A stretch of DNA of 64,000 nucleotides from Paenibacillus sp. oral taxon 786 str. D14. GTDB lineage: Bacteria > Bacillota > Bacilli > Paenibacillales > Paenibacillaceae. Location of the stretch: positions 301,248-365,247 of the forward strand of contig NZ_GG695973.1 in assembly GCF_000159955.1 (NCBI RefSeq), in the 5' to 3' direction. The notes below the pieces were generated by a model. That model did no database searches and was not told the DNA's origin. It saw only the letters and a list, made by a program, of their open reading frames with translations. Positions 25,324 to 34,386 of this stretch are shown one piece after another. Made by a program: the position numbers and the translations under genes. Numbering within the stretch: the stretch's first letter is position 1; each line of letters begins with the position of its first letter.

Positions 25324-25854
25324 TTACATCGGGTGGGGGTAAAGCTCGGAAACCTGGACGGTCCCGTCCTTCGCCGTCCCGATCACAACGACGGCTGTTC
25401 CGGCGGGAATCTCCTTCCGATCCCAGCTGGAGGCGATATGCAGCGAATTGCCGCCTACCTGCTTCACCATCACTTCGCCATACCCTTGCGCCGGAATGGG
25501 CACGGTGACTTCGCCGATTTTACCGGGCAGCTCCGATTCAGAGAATCCCGTGGAATTTTCACTGTTCTCCATCGGTTTCACATAGGCGAAATACACGGTA
25601 GCAGACAGCAGGACGGCTGCAACTATCGCTAAAACCACTACAACAGCCGTGCCAAGCCCGGTGTATCGGTCCAGCAAAATACCGGCTCCGCCAAAGGACG
25701 TGATCGCCGAGGCCGTGATGATCGGCTTGAGAAAATCCGCGGACAGGAAATCAAACACGCCATCCAGCCAGCTTCCGATCAAGTCACCAAGCACGGCGCT
25801 GATGACGGCAAACAAAGCACCGCCGACGAAACAACCCCAAAACAGCGCTTCCAT
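25324..25854 (-). CDS. yuaF: NfeD-like membrane protein YuaF
   Basis: The 176-residue protein has three to four hydrophobic segments in its first 95 residues, then an OB-fold NfeD domain (ESELPGKIGEVTVPIPAQGY and TAVVVIGTAKDGTVQVSEL). It matches YuaF of B. subtilis (174 residues) and accompanies FloT at membrane microdomains. ATG 25854 lies after GGGAGGAACGGG; an earlier in-frame start at 25875 overlaps that site. Confidence 0.88.
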   Translation of the reverse strand: MEALFWGCFVGGALFAVISAVLGDLIGSWLDGVFDFLSADFLKPIITASAITSFGGAGILLDRYTGLGTAVVVVLAIVAAVLLSATVYFAYVKPMENSENSTGFSESELPGKIGEVTVPIPAQGYGEVMVKQVGGNSLHIASSWDRKEIPAGTAVVVIGTAKDGTVQVSELYPHPM

Positions 25855-25900
25855 CCCGTTCCTCCCTCTACCCAAAATATTGTTGGACTCTACAATTAAA

Positions 25901-25926
25901 TACGTAAATTGGTGAAATATGTTTCA
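25901..25926 (-). promoter_or_regulatory. Sigma-W promoter of yuaF-floT
   Basis: On the minus strand TGAAAC is followed after exactly 16 bases by CGTA, a perfect match to the sigma-W consensus. The homologous B. subtilis yuaFGI operon is known to be sigma-W controlled. Confidence 0.85.
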
Positions 25927-25930
25927 AAAA

Positions 25931-25970
25931 AAGAAAAACCGGCCTACGACGCCAAGTCGTGAGACCGGTT
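25931..25970 (-). terminator. Terminator of the iron alcohol dehydrogenase gene
   Basis: AACCGG...CCGGTT arms with an inner ACGAC/GTCGT stem are followed on the minus strand by TTTTTCTTTTTTTG. It ends 30 bp after the stop at 26001 and directly precedes the sigma-W promoter of the next operon. Confidence 0.8.
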
Positions 25971-26000
25971 ATTTTAAGTAGGGATCTATGAAGCGGGGAT

Positions 26001-27164
26001 TTACAGCGACATCCGATAAATTTCGAGCACGTCCTGTTTATCCAACACGGCAAAATTGCCAAACGAACCAAAGCGGACCGCTTTATCGGCCATAACTTCC
26101 AGTTGACTGTCGTCAATGCCGTAATCCGCCAAGCGGCTTGGTGCGCCAATCGAGTTCCAGAATGACCGCAACGCTTCGATGCCCTCAAGCGCCACTGCCT
26201 CATCGCTCTTGCCGGCAGGATCGACATGGAAGACGTTGATCGCCAGACGCTTAAAGCGGGCGACATCCTGCTTCAGGTTATATTTCATCCAGTTCGGGAA
26301 CAGGATGGCCAGGCCGCCGCCATGCGGAATATCGTAAACCGCCGACACAGCATGTTCGATGTTGTGAGTAGCCCAGTCCCCGGACAAGCCCATGTTCAGC
26401 ACGCCGTTCAGCGCCAATGTGCCGCACAGCAGAATCGTTTCCCGGAGGTCGTAGTTTTCCAAATCCTGTACCAGCTTCGGTGCCGTTTCGATCACCGTCC
26501 GCAGCAGCCCTTCGCAGAACTCATCCTGCAGCGGAGTGTTTGGCGTTGGATGGAAATAATGCTCGAATACATGAGACATGATATCCACCATGCCGTACAC
26601 CGTTTGGTCTTTCGGCAAGGAAACCGTGAACTGCGGATCAAGGATGGAGAATGCAGGATAAGCCAGCTTGCTGCTCCAACCCAGCTTCTCCTTAGTTTCT
26701 TCGTTGGAAATGACGGAGTTTCCGTTCATTTCGGAGCCAGTTGCGGCCATCGTAAGTACCGTTCCGAGCGGCAGGGCGGCTTTCGGTACGGCTTTGCGCT
26801 CTGCGAAATCCCACATATCCCCGTCGTATTTAGCCCCGACGGCAATCGCCTTCGAGCAGTCCAGCACGCTGCCGCCGCCGACGGCAAGAACCAGCTCGAT
26901 GCCGTTGGATTTGCACAGCTCGACCCCGCGGTGCACCGTCGAAAGACGCGGGTTCGGCTCAACGCCCGCAAGCTCCGTCACTTCGGCGCCGATTTCCCGC
27001 AGAATGGCCGTCACTTGATCGTACAGCCCGCTGCGTTTAATGCTGCCGCCGCCGTAGACTAGCAGCACTTTTTTGCCGTAAGCCGGCACCTCGTTGCGAA
27101 GCGCCTCCAGCTGGCCTTTGCCGAAGATCAGCTTGGTTGGATTATGAAATACGAAATTGTCCAT
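26001..27164 (-). CDS. Iron-containing alcohol dehydrogenase (butanol dehydrogenase type)
   Basis: This 387-residue NAD(P)H-dependent oxidoreductase reduces aldehydes to alcohols. The dinucleotide loop [16 protein letters not shown] and metal-binding residues (Asp and His in [13 protein letters not shown], His in [20 protein letters not shown]) are intact. It matches the YugJ/YugK/BdhA group, used for redox balance or aldehyde detoxification. ATG 27164 has TAGGAGGAG upstream. It is monocistronic, with its own terminator. Confidence 0.9.
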   Translation of the reverse strand: MDNFVFHNPTKLIFGKGQLEALRNEVPAYGKKVLLVYGGGSIKRSGLYDQVTAILREIGAEVTELAGVEPNPRLSTVHRGVELCKSNGIELVLAVGGGSVLDCSKAIAVGAKYDGDMWDFAERKAVPKAALPLGTVLTMAATGSEMNGNSVISNEETKEKLGWSSKLAYPAFSILDPQFTVSLPKDQTVYGMVDIMSHVFEHYFHPTPNTPLQDEFCEGLLRTVIETAPKLVQDLENYDLRETILLCGTLALNGVLNMGLSGDWATHNIEHAVSAVYDIPHGGGLAILFPNWMKYNLKQDVARFKRLAINVFHVDPAGKSDEAVALEGIEALRSFWNSIGAPSRLADYGIDDSQLEVMADKAVRFGSFGNFAVLDKQDVLEIYRMSL

Positions 27165-27290
27165 GCCTTAACTCCTCCTAAAATTTGGTTATGTAAATGG
27201 AGCGTTTCTACAATGCGCTGGTGCTATTTCTAGCCTCTTCGAACTCCCAAACTATTATACTTCTAACTGTAACAAAATAACAAACAGAAA

Positions 27291-27330
27291 AAGGGATCAT
27301 CCCAAACCTTTATCGATTTGGAACGCCCCT
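27291..27330 (-). terminator. Terminator of the gal operon
   Basis: On the minus strand AGGGGCGTTCCAAA can pair with TTTGGGATGATCCCT, followed by TTTTTC. It lies 24 bp after the galT stop. Confidence 0.55.
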
Positions 27331-27353
27331 TTACTTCTAAATTCGGTTATGCC

Positions 27354-28931
27354 TTACCGTCTGCGGTAACCAACCGATTCAACAAAGCGTTCGAAAGCCT
27401 CACAGCCTTCGGGCGTCGCTTTAAATACGCCGGCATGTCCAAGGATCTCCGCGAACTTGCGGCCAACCTCATCACGCAGCAGCGCTTCGGCCTCTTCACG
27501 ACCCAACGACATGCCAACGCGTGCAACCAGTTCCTTCACCCAGTCCGCATGCACGGCCAAGCGGGCATTCGGATCGGATACAGTTTGCTCATAGAGCGCC
27601 TTATCGCCGCTCAGAATGTCAGCAACCCCCGCCAGTTCTTCCTTCAGCCGGCCCGGAAGGATGGCTACGCCCATGACTTCAATCAGGCCGATGTTCTCCT
27701 TCTTGATGTGATGCATCTCGCGGTGCGGATGGAAAATCCCTTCGGGATGCTGTTCGTCCGTCCGGTTATTGCGCAGGACGATGTCCGCTTCATACCCGCC
27801 GTCCGCGCTGCGGCGAACGATCGGCGTTACCGTGTTATGCGGCACGGATTCCCCCTCCTGCTCGGAGAAGGCCAGGACGCCAACAGATGGGTCGCTGTAT
27901 TGCTTCCATTTTTCGTACAGATGATCTACCGCTTCCAACACGGCTTCCCGCTCTTGGCCGTTCACCCGCAGCACAGACATCGGCCACTTCACCCTGCCGA
28001 CGGTGACGCCGGCGAAGTCCGGATGGACGTAGACAGCTTCGACTGGAGCTTTTTCCAATGGAAACGTGTGGCGTCCCCCCTGGAAATGGTCGTGCGTCAG
28101 AATCGACCCGCCGACGATCGGCAGATCCGCGTTGGAGCCGATGAAGTAATGCGGGAACAACGTCGTGAATTCCAACAGCCGCTTAAACGTATCGCGGGTC
28201 AGCTTCATCGGAATGTGATCGTGGTGGAACACGATACAATGCTCGTTGTAATAGACGTAAGGCGAGTATTGGAAAAACCACGGCTCCCCGTTCAGCGTCA
28301 GTGGAATAACTCGCAAATTCTGGCGGGCTGGATGATTCAGTCGTCCGGCATAACCAACGTTCTCGCGGCACAACTGACATTTAGGGTACACCGGAGGCGG
28401 CAGCAGCTTCGCCATCGCGATTTCCTTCGGATTCTTCTCCGGTTTGGACAGGTTAATCGTGATTTCCATGTCTCCAAACGGCGTCGGCTGCTCCCAATAG
28501 ATGTTCTGACGCACCCGGTCCATCCGGATGTAATTGCTGGCTACCGACAACTTATAGAAGGCGTCGGTCGCGGCGGCAATTCCCTGCTCGCTTTCCGTTT
28601 TGCGGAAGGCGGCGATTGTTTCCGACGGGCGCGGCATGAGCAAGCCCATGATTTTCGCATCCAGCAAATCGCGGTACGTAGCGGTATCTTCCGGAATCAA
28701 GCCGATCGTAAGCCCGTAATCGATCAAGATCTCAAGCGGCTCCTGCGGTCCGGTCAGCGCCTCCTTCGCCACTTCGCCGGTGTACGGCTCATCAAAGGAG
28801 AACAGCTCCAGGAGACGATTGCGCGAATAGTCCACGTCCCACCAATCGATCAGGCCCTGCTCGAGCGCATAATTCACTAGCCGTTCAATCGCATGAAGCG
28901 CGTCTTGACGACTTCTCTCTTCTACTCCCAT
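27354..28931 (-). CDS. galT: UDP-glucose--hexose-1-phosphate uridylyltransferase (GalT, Firmicutes type)
   Basis: This 525-residue Leloir-pathway enzyme exchanges UMP between UDP-glucose and galactose-1-phosphate. It belongs to the long GalT-II class of Firmicutes. Characteristic blocks are KCQLCRENVGYAGRLNHPAR, NEHCIVFHHDHIPM and GGSILTHDHFQGGRHTFP. It is the last gene of galK-galE-galT, starting 14 bp after galE. A GGGAG site precedes ATG 28931. Confidence 0.94.
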   Translation of the reverse strand: MGVEERSRQDALHAIERLVNYALEQGLIDWWDVDYSRNRLLELFSFDEPYTGEVAKEALTGPQEPLEILIDYGLTIGLIPEDTATYRDLLDAKIMGLLMPRPSETIAAFRKTESEQGIAAATDAFYKLSVASNYIRMDRVRQNIYWEQPTPFGDMEITINLSKPEKNPKEIAMAKLLPPPVYPKCQLCRENVGYAGRLNHPARQNLRVIPLTLNGEPWFFQYSPYVYYNEHCIVFHHDHIPMKLTRDTFKRLLEFTTLFPHYFIGSNADLPIVGGSILTHDHFQGGRHTFPLEKAPVEAVYVHPDFAGVTVGRVKWPMSVLRVNGQEREAVLEAVDHLYEKWKQYSDPSVGVLAFSEQEGESVPHNTVTPIVRRSADGGYEADIVLRNNRTDEQHPEGIFHPHREMHHIKKENIGLIEVMGVAILPGRLKEELAGVADILSGDKALYEQTVSDPNARLAVHADWVKELVARVGMSLGREEAEALLRDEVGRKFAEILGHAGVFKATPEGCEAFERFVESVGYRRR

Positions 28932-28945
28932 CCCATAACACTCCC

Positions 28946-29932
28946 TTAGTCGTTATAACCGTTCGGATGGCTGTTATGCCATTGCCATGCGCTTTCAATG
29001 ATGCCGGGCAGCTTGTTGCGAGTCGGATTCCAGCCCAGCACGCGGCGGGCTTTATCCGAGGAAGCGATGAGCACCGCCGGATCGCCGGCGCGGCGCGGGC
29101 TGATCGCGACCGGGAAGTCGCGGCCGGTGACCTGCTTCACGGTTTCGATCACTTCCTTGACCGAGAAACCTTGCCCGTTGCCAAGGTTAAATACGTCGCT
29201 CTCTCCGCCGCCCAGCAAATGATCCACCGCGCGCAGATGGGCATCTGCCAAATCACTCACGTGGATATAGTCGCGGACACAAGTACCGTCCGCCGTGTTG
29301 TAGTCATCGCCGAACACCTGGATGGACGGACGTTGTCCCAAGGCCGCTTGAATGATCAACGGGATCAAATGGCTTTCCGGGCGATGGTCCTCGCCGATTT
29401 TGCCGCTCTCATGGGCACCAGCCGCGTTGAAGTAACGCAGGGACACGTATTTGATCCCCAACACCTGATCGAACCAAGCCATCATCCGTTCCATCGTCAG
29501 CTTCGTTTCGCCATACACGTTCGTTGGCCGGGTCGGATCACTCTCTTCAATCGGCACTTTTTCCGGTTCGCCGTAGGTTGCCGCCGTGGAGGAGAACACG
29601 ATCTTGCGCACATTCGCCTGATCCATCGCATCCAACAAGCAAAGCGTCCCGTACACGTTATTGTCAAAATATTTGACCGGATCCTTCATGCTCTCCCCAA
29701 CCAGAGAGTTCGCGGCAAAATGGATGACCGCTTCGATCTCGTTCTCGGCAAACAACTTGGCCAACAGCGCCTTATCGCGCAGATCTCCTTCATACAGCTT
29801 ACCGCCGAGCAACGCCTCGCGATGTCCGGTCTGCAGGTTGTCGATCACGACGACCTCTCTTCCTTGCTCCAGCAGCGCCGCTACTGTATGCGAGCCGATA
29901 TAACCGGCTCCCCCCGTAACCAGTATCGCCAT
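28946..29932 (-). CDS. galE: UDP-glucose 4-epimerase
   Basis: This 328-residue SDR enzyme interconverts UDP-galactose and UDP-glucose with bound NAD. The Rossmann motif TGGAGYIGSH is at the N-terminus and the catalytic YGETK near residue 148. NAAGAHESGKIGEDH and GDDYNTADGTCVRDYIHV are typical GalE blocks. It starts 5 bp after the galK stop, so the two are tightly co-transcribed. Confidence 0.95.
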   Translation of the reverse strand: MAILVTGGAGYIGSHTVAALLEQGREVVVIDNLQTGHREALLGGKLYEGDLRDKALLAKLFAENEIEAVIHFAANSLVGESMKDPVKYFDNNVYGTLCLLDAMDQANVRKIVFSSTAATYGEPEKVPIEESDPTRPTNVYGETKLTMERMMAWFDQVLGIKYVSLRYFNAAGAHESGKIGEDHRPESHLIPLIIQAALGQRPSIQVFGDDYNTADGTCVRDYIHVSDLADAHLRAVDHLLGGGESDVFNLGNGQGFSVKEVIETVKQVTGRDFPVAISPRRAGDPAVLIASSDKARRVLGWNPTRNKLPGIIESAWQWHNSHPNGYND

Positions 29933-29937
29933 GATGA

Positions 29938-31113
29938 TTACTCCCCTTTCATCTCATGTACTCCGTCGCCTACGCCGCACACGTAAAATTCGCCTTCCAG
30001 CCCTGTCCGTTCCTTATAAGACCGACCAACCTCGGACACGAACCGCTCTACCGAATCCTCATGCACCAGCGATACTGTACAGCCGCCAAATCCGGCCCCG
30101 GTCATCCGGGCGCCCAATGTGCCTTCGATCTTCCGTGCTTCCTCAACCATCACGTCCAGCTCCAGGCAGCTCACCTCGTACAAGTCACGCAGCGAATCAT
30201 GGGAGGCGTTCATCAGCTCGCCAAAAGCCTTCAAATCGTTGGCGCTCAGCGCATCCACCGATTTCAGCACGCGCGCGTTCTCTTCCACCACGTGTTTGGC
30301 CCGTTTATACAGCACTTCGTTCGTAAAATCTCCCCGCCACTGCTCCAACTGCTCCGGCTTCAGGTGGGCCAAGAACTCCAAGCCCGGCTCGCGTTTTTGC
30401 AAAATCTCCAGCGCAGCATCACATTCCGAACGCCGTTCGTTGTATTTGGAATCGACCAGCCCGCGGCGTTTCTTCGTATTGCCAATGACCAGCTTATACG
30501 CGCCTGTCCGGAACGGGACCAGCTTGTATTCCAAGGTGTCGCACATCAGCAGGATCGCATGGTCCTTGGCCCCGTTCGCCACCGCGAACTGGTCCATAAT
30601 GCCGCTGTTTACGCCGACATATTGATTCTCAGCCCGCTGAGACAACCGGGCGATTTCCACCTTGTCGAGCTCCTTCCCTTCCATGCTCACGAACGCCAAG
30701 GCCGTTACCACTTCAATCGATGCGGAGGAGGACAAGCCCGCACCGTTCGGAATTTCGCCATGGAACAGCAGGTCATACCCGCTCGTAAGCGAGATGCCCA
30801 GCTTCTTCAGCTCCACGTAAACGCCGATCGGATAGTCGATCCATTCACCGGTTTTGCTTGTGCCGAGCTCTTCCAGTGCCAGCTCTGCCGTGTAAGGCAG
30901 GTTGCTGGAAGCAAAGGCGACTTTGCCGTCAGCGCGCTTGCGGATCGCCAGCGTCGTCCCAAATTCCAACGCCGCCGGGAACACATACCCCCCGTTGTAG
31001 TCGATATGCTCACCGATCAAGTTCACCCGTCCTGGGGCGTTAAATACGCGAATCGGCTCAGCGCTTTCCCCATATTTGAATATAAACAATTGTTCCATTT
31101 CCTGCTTTTTCAT
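29938..31113 (-). CDS. galK: Galactokinase
   Basis: This 391-residue GHMP kinase phosphorylates galactose at C1. The galactokinase signature GRVNLIGEHIDYNGGYVFP, the ATP loop GAGLSSSASIEV and GARMTGAGFGGCTVSLV are all present. ATG 31113 was chosen because GGGGTG precedes it and the length then equals B. subtilis GalK; an upstream ATG at 31134 lacks a site. It is the first gene of galKET, divergent from an AraC regulator. Confidence 0.95.
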   Translation of the reverse strand: MKKQEMEQLFIFKYGESAEPIRVFNAPGRVNLIGEHIDYNGGYVFPAALEFGTTLAIRKRADGKVAFASSNLPYTAELALEELGTSKTGEWIDYPIGVYVELKKLGISLTSGYDLLFHGEIPNGAGLSSSASIEVVTALAFVSMEGKELDKVEIARLSQRAENQYVGVNSGIMDQFAVANGAKDHAILLMCDTLEYKLVPFRTGAYKLVIGNTKKRRGLVDSKYNERRSECDAALEILQKREPGLEFLAHLKPEQLEQWRGDFTNEVLYKRAKHVVEENARVLKSVDALSANDLKAFGELMNASHDSLRDLYEVSCLELDVMVEEARKIEGTLGARMTGAGFGGCTVSLVHEDSVERFVSEVGRSYKERTGLEGEFYVCGVGDGVHEMKGE

Positions 31114-31162
31114 CAACGTACACCCCATCGTCATGAAATCTTTGATTCTTGTACCCAGTATA

Positions 31163-31176
31163 ATGAAATCGCTTTG
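31163..31176. promoter_or_regulatory. Candidate CcpA site (cre) in front of galK
   Basis: TGAAATCGCTTTGC matches the cre consensus TGWAANCGNTNWCA at all but the last two positions. It lies 50 bp upstream of galK. Glucose repression of gal genes is usual, which supports the call. Confidence 0.55.
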
Positions 31177-31290
31177 CTTTGATAATGCAACTTTGCGAGA
31201 ACAATATAGATAAATGTGACTTTTCGGAGTAAAATGGGAGCGAAGTCTTATGGGGCATTATCCGTCCCCCTGGTCAAAGGAGACTATCCC

Positions 31291-32154
31291 ATGTTCAAAG
31301 AAACCTATAGCGCGGCCGCCAACCCGGATTTGATCGAGACAGATGAGCTGCATGTTCTGTTCGCCGGCGAAAGTCAGACCCTTCCCGATCACCGGCTGGG
31401 CCCGAAAATTTATGATTATTTCCTTCTGCATTTCGTAGAGCAAGGCAAGGGCACGTTCCGGACCGAATCCGCCTCCTATGAGCTGAGCGAAGGGGATGGC
31501 TTCCTGATTCTCCCCGATCAGCTCGTCAGTTATGCTTCCGATGTGGCCGAGCCTTGGCGTTATCGTTGGATCGCCTTCACCGGAGTTAAGGCGGCGGAGC
31601 TCGTGAAGCGAGTCGGCTTCACCCCGCAGCAGCCGGTGTTCCGGCAAGGCGGGAACAGCCCGATCCCTGCCATGCTCAGCAGCGTGTTACAAGCATTCCA
31701 AACGAAAAAAAACAGCTCCCATCTGCTGTCGCTGGGGCTGCTTCATCAAATTATGGCCGAAGCTCAAGAGACGCTTGGCATGGCCTCCGCGCTGCCGTCG
31801 GGCGAATCGGGCGTTCAGCGGATCGTGAAGCAAATGATTCATTATATGGCCAGCCAATACGCGCATCCGGTCTCCATCGAGCAGATGTGCGCATCCTTGG
31901 GCTATAATCGAGCTTATCTTTCGCGGATTTTCAAAAAAGAAACGGGCTTCACCCCCGTCACCTACCTGCTGAAGTTGAGAATCGATAAGTCCCGCCAACT
32001 GCTGCGCGAACGTCCCGAGCTGTCGATCGAGCAAATCGCCGCTTCTGTCGGCCTTACCGATCCGCTCTACTTCTCACGGCAGTTCCGCCGGTTTCACAAC
32101 GAATCACCAAGCGAATATCGCCGGGCGGTCACCCGGAATCCCGCGAAGGAGTGA
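31291..32154 (+). CDS. AraC-family regulator, likely of the gal operon
   Basis: The 287-residue protein has an N-terminal cupin sensor (about 20-150; FVEQGKGTFRTESASYELSE) and a C-terminal AraC DNA-binding domain (about 185-285; YNRAYLSRIFKKETGFTPVT, then SVGLTDPLYFSRQFRRFH). The build is that of MsmR/RafR-type regulators of alpha-galactoside use. ATG 31291 follows AAAGGAG. It is divergent from galKET across 177 bp, so galactose-dependent activation of that operon is the natural guess. Confidence 0.86.
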   Translation: MFKETYSAAANPDLIETDELHVLFAGESQTLPDHRLGPKIYDYFLLHFVEQGKGTFRTESASYELSEGDGFLILPDQLVSYASDVAEPWRYRWIAFTGVKAAELVKRVGFTPQQPVFRQGGNSPIPAMLSSVLQAFQTKKNSSHLLSLGLLHQIMAEAQETLGMASALPSGESGVQRIVKQMIHYMASQYAHPVSIEQMCASLGYNRAYLSRIFKKETGFTPVTYLLKLRIDKSRQLLRERPELSIEQIAASVGLTDPLYFSRQFRRFHNESPSEYRRAVTRNPAKE

Positions 32155-32181
32155 GTCTACGCAAAATTCGCGAGCCTCGTC

Positions 32182-32931
32182 TCACTCCGCCAAGTCCAGC
32201 TTCCGGGAAACGGCCCCCAGCACCTCGCCAATCGGCTCGGTGATCAAGAGGTCAGCCCGGTTATCATACGCGGTGGACGAGGCGTTGATCAGCACCGTCC
32301 GTTCGCCGCGGAAATAGGTGACCAGATGAGCTGCGGGCTGCACCGTCAGCGAGGTTCCGCCGATCACCAGCAGGTCAGCGCCGGCGATCGCCGTTACCGT
32401 GTCCTGGATCACCTGCTCATTCAGGTTCTCCCCATACAGCACCACATCCGGCTTGATGATGCCGCCGCAGCTGCAGCGCGGCACGACGTCTTCGCTGTCC
32501 ATGACGTCCTTTAACGTATAGGTACGGCCGCATTCCATGCAGGTGTTGCGGTGCACCGATCCGTGCAGCTCCAGCACGCGGCGGCTGCCCGCCTGTTGAT
32601 GGAGCCCGTCGATATTTTGCGTCACCACGGCGCTTAGCTTCCCTGCTCGCTCCAACTCAGCCAAACAGCGGTGCGCGGCGTTGGGCTGCGCCTCCGGATG
32701 GAGCATTTTCGTCTTATAGAAATCGAAAAATACGTCCGGATGCCGATCGAAGAACCTCCGGCTCAAAATCTCCTCCGGCGCATAAGGCGACGCGTTCTCC
32801 ATCTGATAGATGCCCGCCGCCGAACGGAAGTCAGGGATTCCGCTTTCGGTAGATACCCCGGCCCCTCCAAAAAATACAATGTTTGAACTCTCCTCAATCC
32901 ATGCTGCCAACGTGTCGATCTCTTTGCTCAT
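32182..32931 (-). CDS. NAD-dependent protein deacylase (sirtuin)
   Basis: The 249-residue Sir2 enzyme removes acyl groups from lysine with NAD. GAGVSTESGIPDFRS binds NAD, TQNIDGLHQQAG precedes the catalytic His in LELHGSVH, and the zinc site is CMECGRTY...CSCGG. The length and CxC second pair fit the bacterial CobB/SrtN group. AGGAGG precedes ATG 32931. It lies 13 bp after the HAD phosphatase gene, in one operon. Confidence 0.9.
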   Translation of the reverse strand: MSKEIDTLAAWIEESSNIVFFGGAGVSTESGIPDFRSAAGIYQMENASPYAPEEILSRRFFDRHPDVFFDFYKTKMLHPEAQPNAAHRCLAELERAGKLSAVVTQNIDGLHQQAGSRRVLELHGSVHRNTCMECGRTYTLKDVMDSEDVVPRCSCGGIIKPDVVLYGENLNEQVIQDTVTAIAGADLLVIGGTSLTVQPAAHLVTYFRGERTVLINASSTAYDNRADLLITEPIGEVLGAVSRKLDLAE

Positions 32932-32944
32932 CCGCTCGAACCTC

Positions 32945-33724
32945 CTATGGATGTATCGTCAACTCGCGATAATTGGATATAATAACGTCCGCGGCCCGCA
33001 AATAAACTGCTTCCTGGGCCTCTTCACCGTACTCCTCCGACACGCCAATGGTCATCACGACGCCTGCACGCTTTCCCATTTGCATATCGGCATTGCTGTC
33101 GCCAATGACCACCGCTTCGCTTGGCGATAGCCCCAGTTCACGGCAGGCGAGCAGCGCCATGTCCGGCCCCGGCTTGCCCCGGGCAACGCGATCCCGGCCA
33201 ACCACGCTGGCGAACGCATCCCGGATGCCAAGCCATTCCAGATGCTCCAGCGCCTCCGAGGTTGAGTCGGAGGTGACGACCGCCAGCTTCACACCCGCCT
33301 CACGGCAACTCTGGACAAAATCGCGCAGCCCGGGCAAAGGCACCGCTTCCCGCCGCCGCTTGAGCTCCGCCATCGCCGTTGCATTTAATTCGCGAACAAC
33401 GGTTGTCGCTTCGTTCCAAGGCAGCCCTGCGGCATATAACGTCGATGCCAGTAGCGCAATGATCTCTTCTTCCGTCCCCATCGCAATCGGACCGGTTTTG
33501 TCGTAACCGATCACCCGGTTTCGCTCATCCGTTTGAAGGCCTAGCAGCGCGGATTTGTTGAACCCGCCAGGCGAGCCCAACTCAGCCAGCTTCCGCTCCA
33601 TCAGATCGGTTAAGACCGCGGCCCAGCTGCCCCATAGCCCCATAAAATTCAACAGCGTTCCATCTTTATCAAACAAAATGGCCTTGCAAGCTGCTTTCTG
33701 CCCGCGCACTTCGATCGTGGCCAT
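32945..33724 (-). CDS. HAD-superfamily hydrolase
   Basis: The 259-residue phosphatase shows the four HAD motifs: FDKDGTLL (nucleophile Asp), VVTSDS, the Lys in RGKPGPDM, and VIGDSNADMQM. A helical cap domain lies between motifs 1 and 2. It resembles phosphoglycolate phosphatase or pyrophosphatase PpaX types, but the substrate cannot be assigned. It forms a two-gene unit with the sirtuin gene. Confidence 0.85.
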   Translation of the reverse strand: MATIEVRGQKAACKAILFDKDGTLLNFMGLWGSWAAVLTDLMERKLAELGSPGGFNKSALLGLQTDERNRVIGYDKTGPIAMGTEEEIIALLASTLYAAGLPWNEATTVVRELNATAMAELKRRREAVPLPGLRDFVQSCREAGVKLAVVTSDSTSEALEHLEWLGIRDAFASVVGRDRVARGKPGPDMALLACRELGLSPSEAVVIGDSNADMQMGKRAGVVMTIGVSEEYGEEAQEAVYLRAADVIISNYRELTIHP

Positions 33725-33932
33725 CCTCGCTCCCCCTTCCCTACATTGTCCTTATTATACCATTTTCACAGGTGTGGGCTGCGGCGGCTCCTAAGTTCAT
33801 CTCGTTACTTCCTAATTATTTAATAGGTATCTTTTGGCGAATCCTTAAAATTTTAGATAAATCCGTTTCAACATGGAAATCCGTGGTAAATAAAACATAC
33901 GTACTCCAAAATAAAATCCAAGGAGGGATTCG

Positions 33933-34199
33933 ATGGCACGAAGCCAAAGCAAGATGACCCGGGAAGAAGCAGGACGTCTGGGAGGACTGGCCACGGCCAA
34001 AAACCACGGCAAAGCCTTTTATAAGCAAATCGGGCAAAAAGGCGGCGAAGCGACCTCGAAAACCCACAACCGCGAATTTTATCAGGAAATCGGCCAGAAG
34101 GGCGGCGAGGCGACATCCCAGAAGCATGATAAAGGCTTTTACCGGGAAATCGGCCGTAAAGGCGGGATCGCCCGCAGTAAACCCGGAATCGAAGCGTAA
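33933..34199 (+). CDS. KGG-repeat stress protein (GsiB/YciG type)
   Basis: The 88-residue hydrophilic protein consists of four approximate 20-residue repeats with the core [QR]KGGEATS or LGGLATA, then KxHxxxFYxxIG. This is the KGG stress-induced repeat of GsiB and YciG, hydrophilins thought to protect against desiccation. It is highly charged and cysteine-free. AAGGAGGG precedes the ATG, and its own terminator follows, so it is monocistronic. Confidence 0.85.
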   Translation: MARSQSKMTREEAGRLGGLATAKNHGKAFYKQIGQKGGEATSKTHNREFYQEIGQKGGEATSQKHDKGFYREIGRKGGIARSKPGIEA

Positions 34200-34205
34200 G
34201 TCTTA

Positions 34206-34236
34206 AGAAATCTCCGGAACCCCCGGAGATTTTCTT
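34206..34236 (+). terminator. Terminator of the KGG-repeat gene
   Basis: AAATCTCCGG pairs with CCGGAGATTT across a short loop, followed by TCTTTG, 10 bp after the stop codon. Confidence 0.8.
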
Positions 34237-34386
34237 TGTTTTTATAGACCCGATCCACACCATTCCCCATGCTTTTTCCTGTGATCGATAGGTAGAAAAT
34301 CATAACCACTTATGATAGACTTTAGAGAAAACCTTTAGCGGTGTAAAGCTCCAAAACTATAATGAATCATGGGAGGATCGGAGATC

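Noticed and set aside
27180-27230. CcpA site upstream of the iron alcohol dehydrogenase gene
   Set aside because: The GTAGAAACGCTCC segment misses too many consensus positions.
33868-33892. Sigma-B promoter for the KGG-repeat gene
   Set aside because: The -35 is close (GTTTCA) but the -10 matches poorly, and presence of sigma-B in this organism is not shown, so it was not annotated as a feature.
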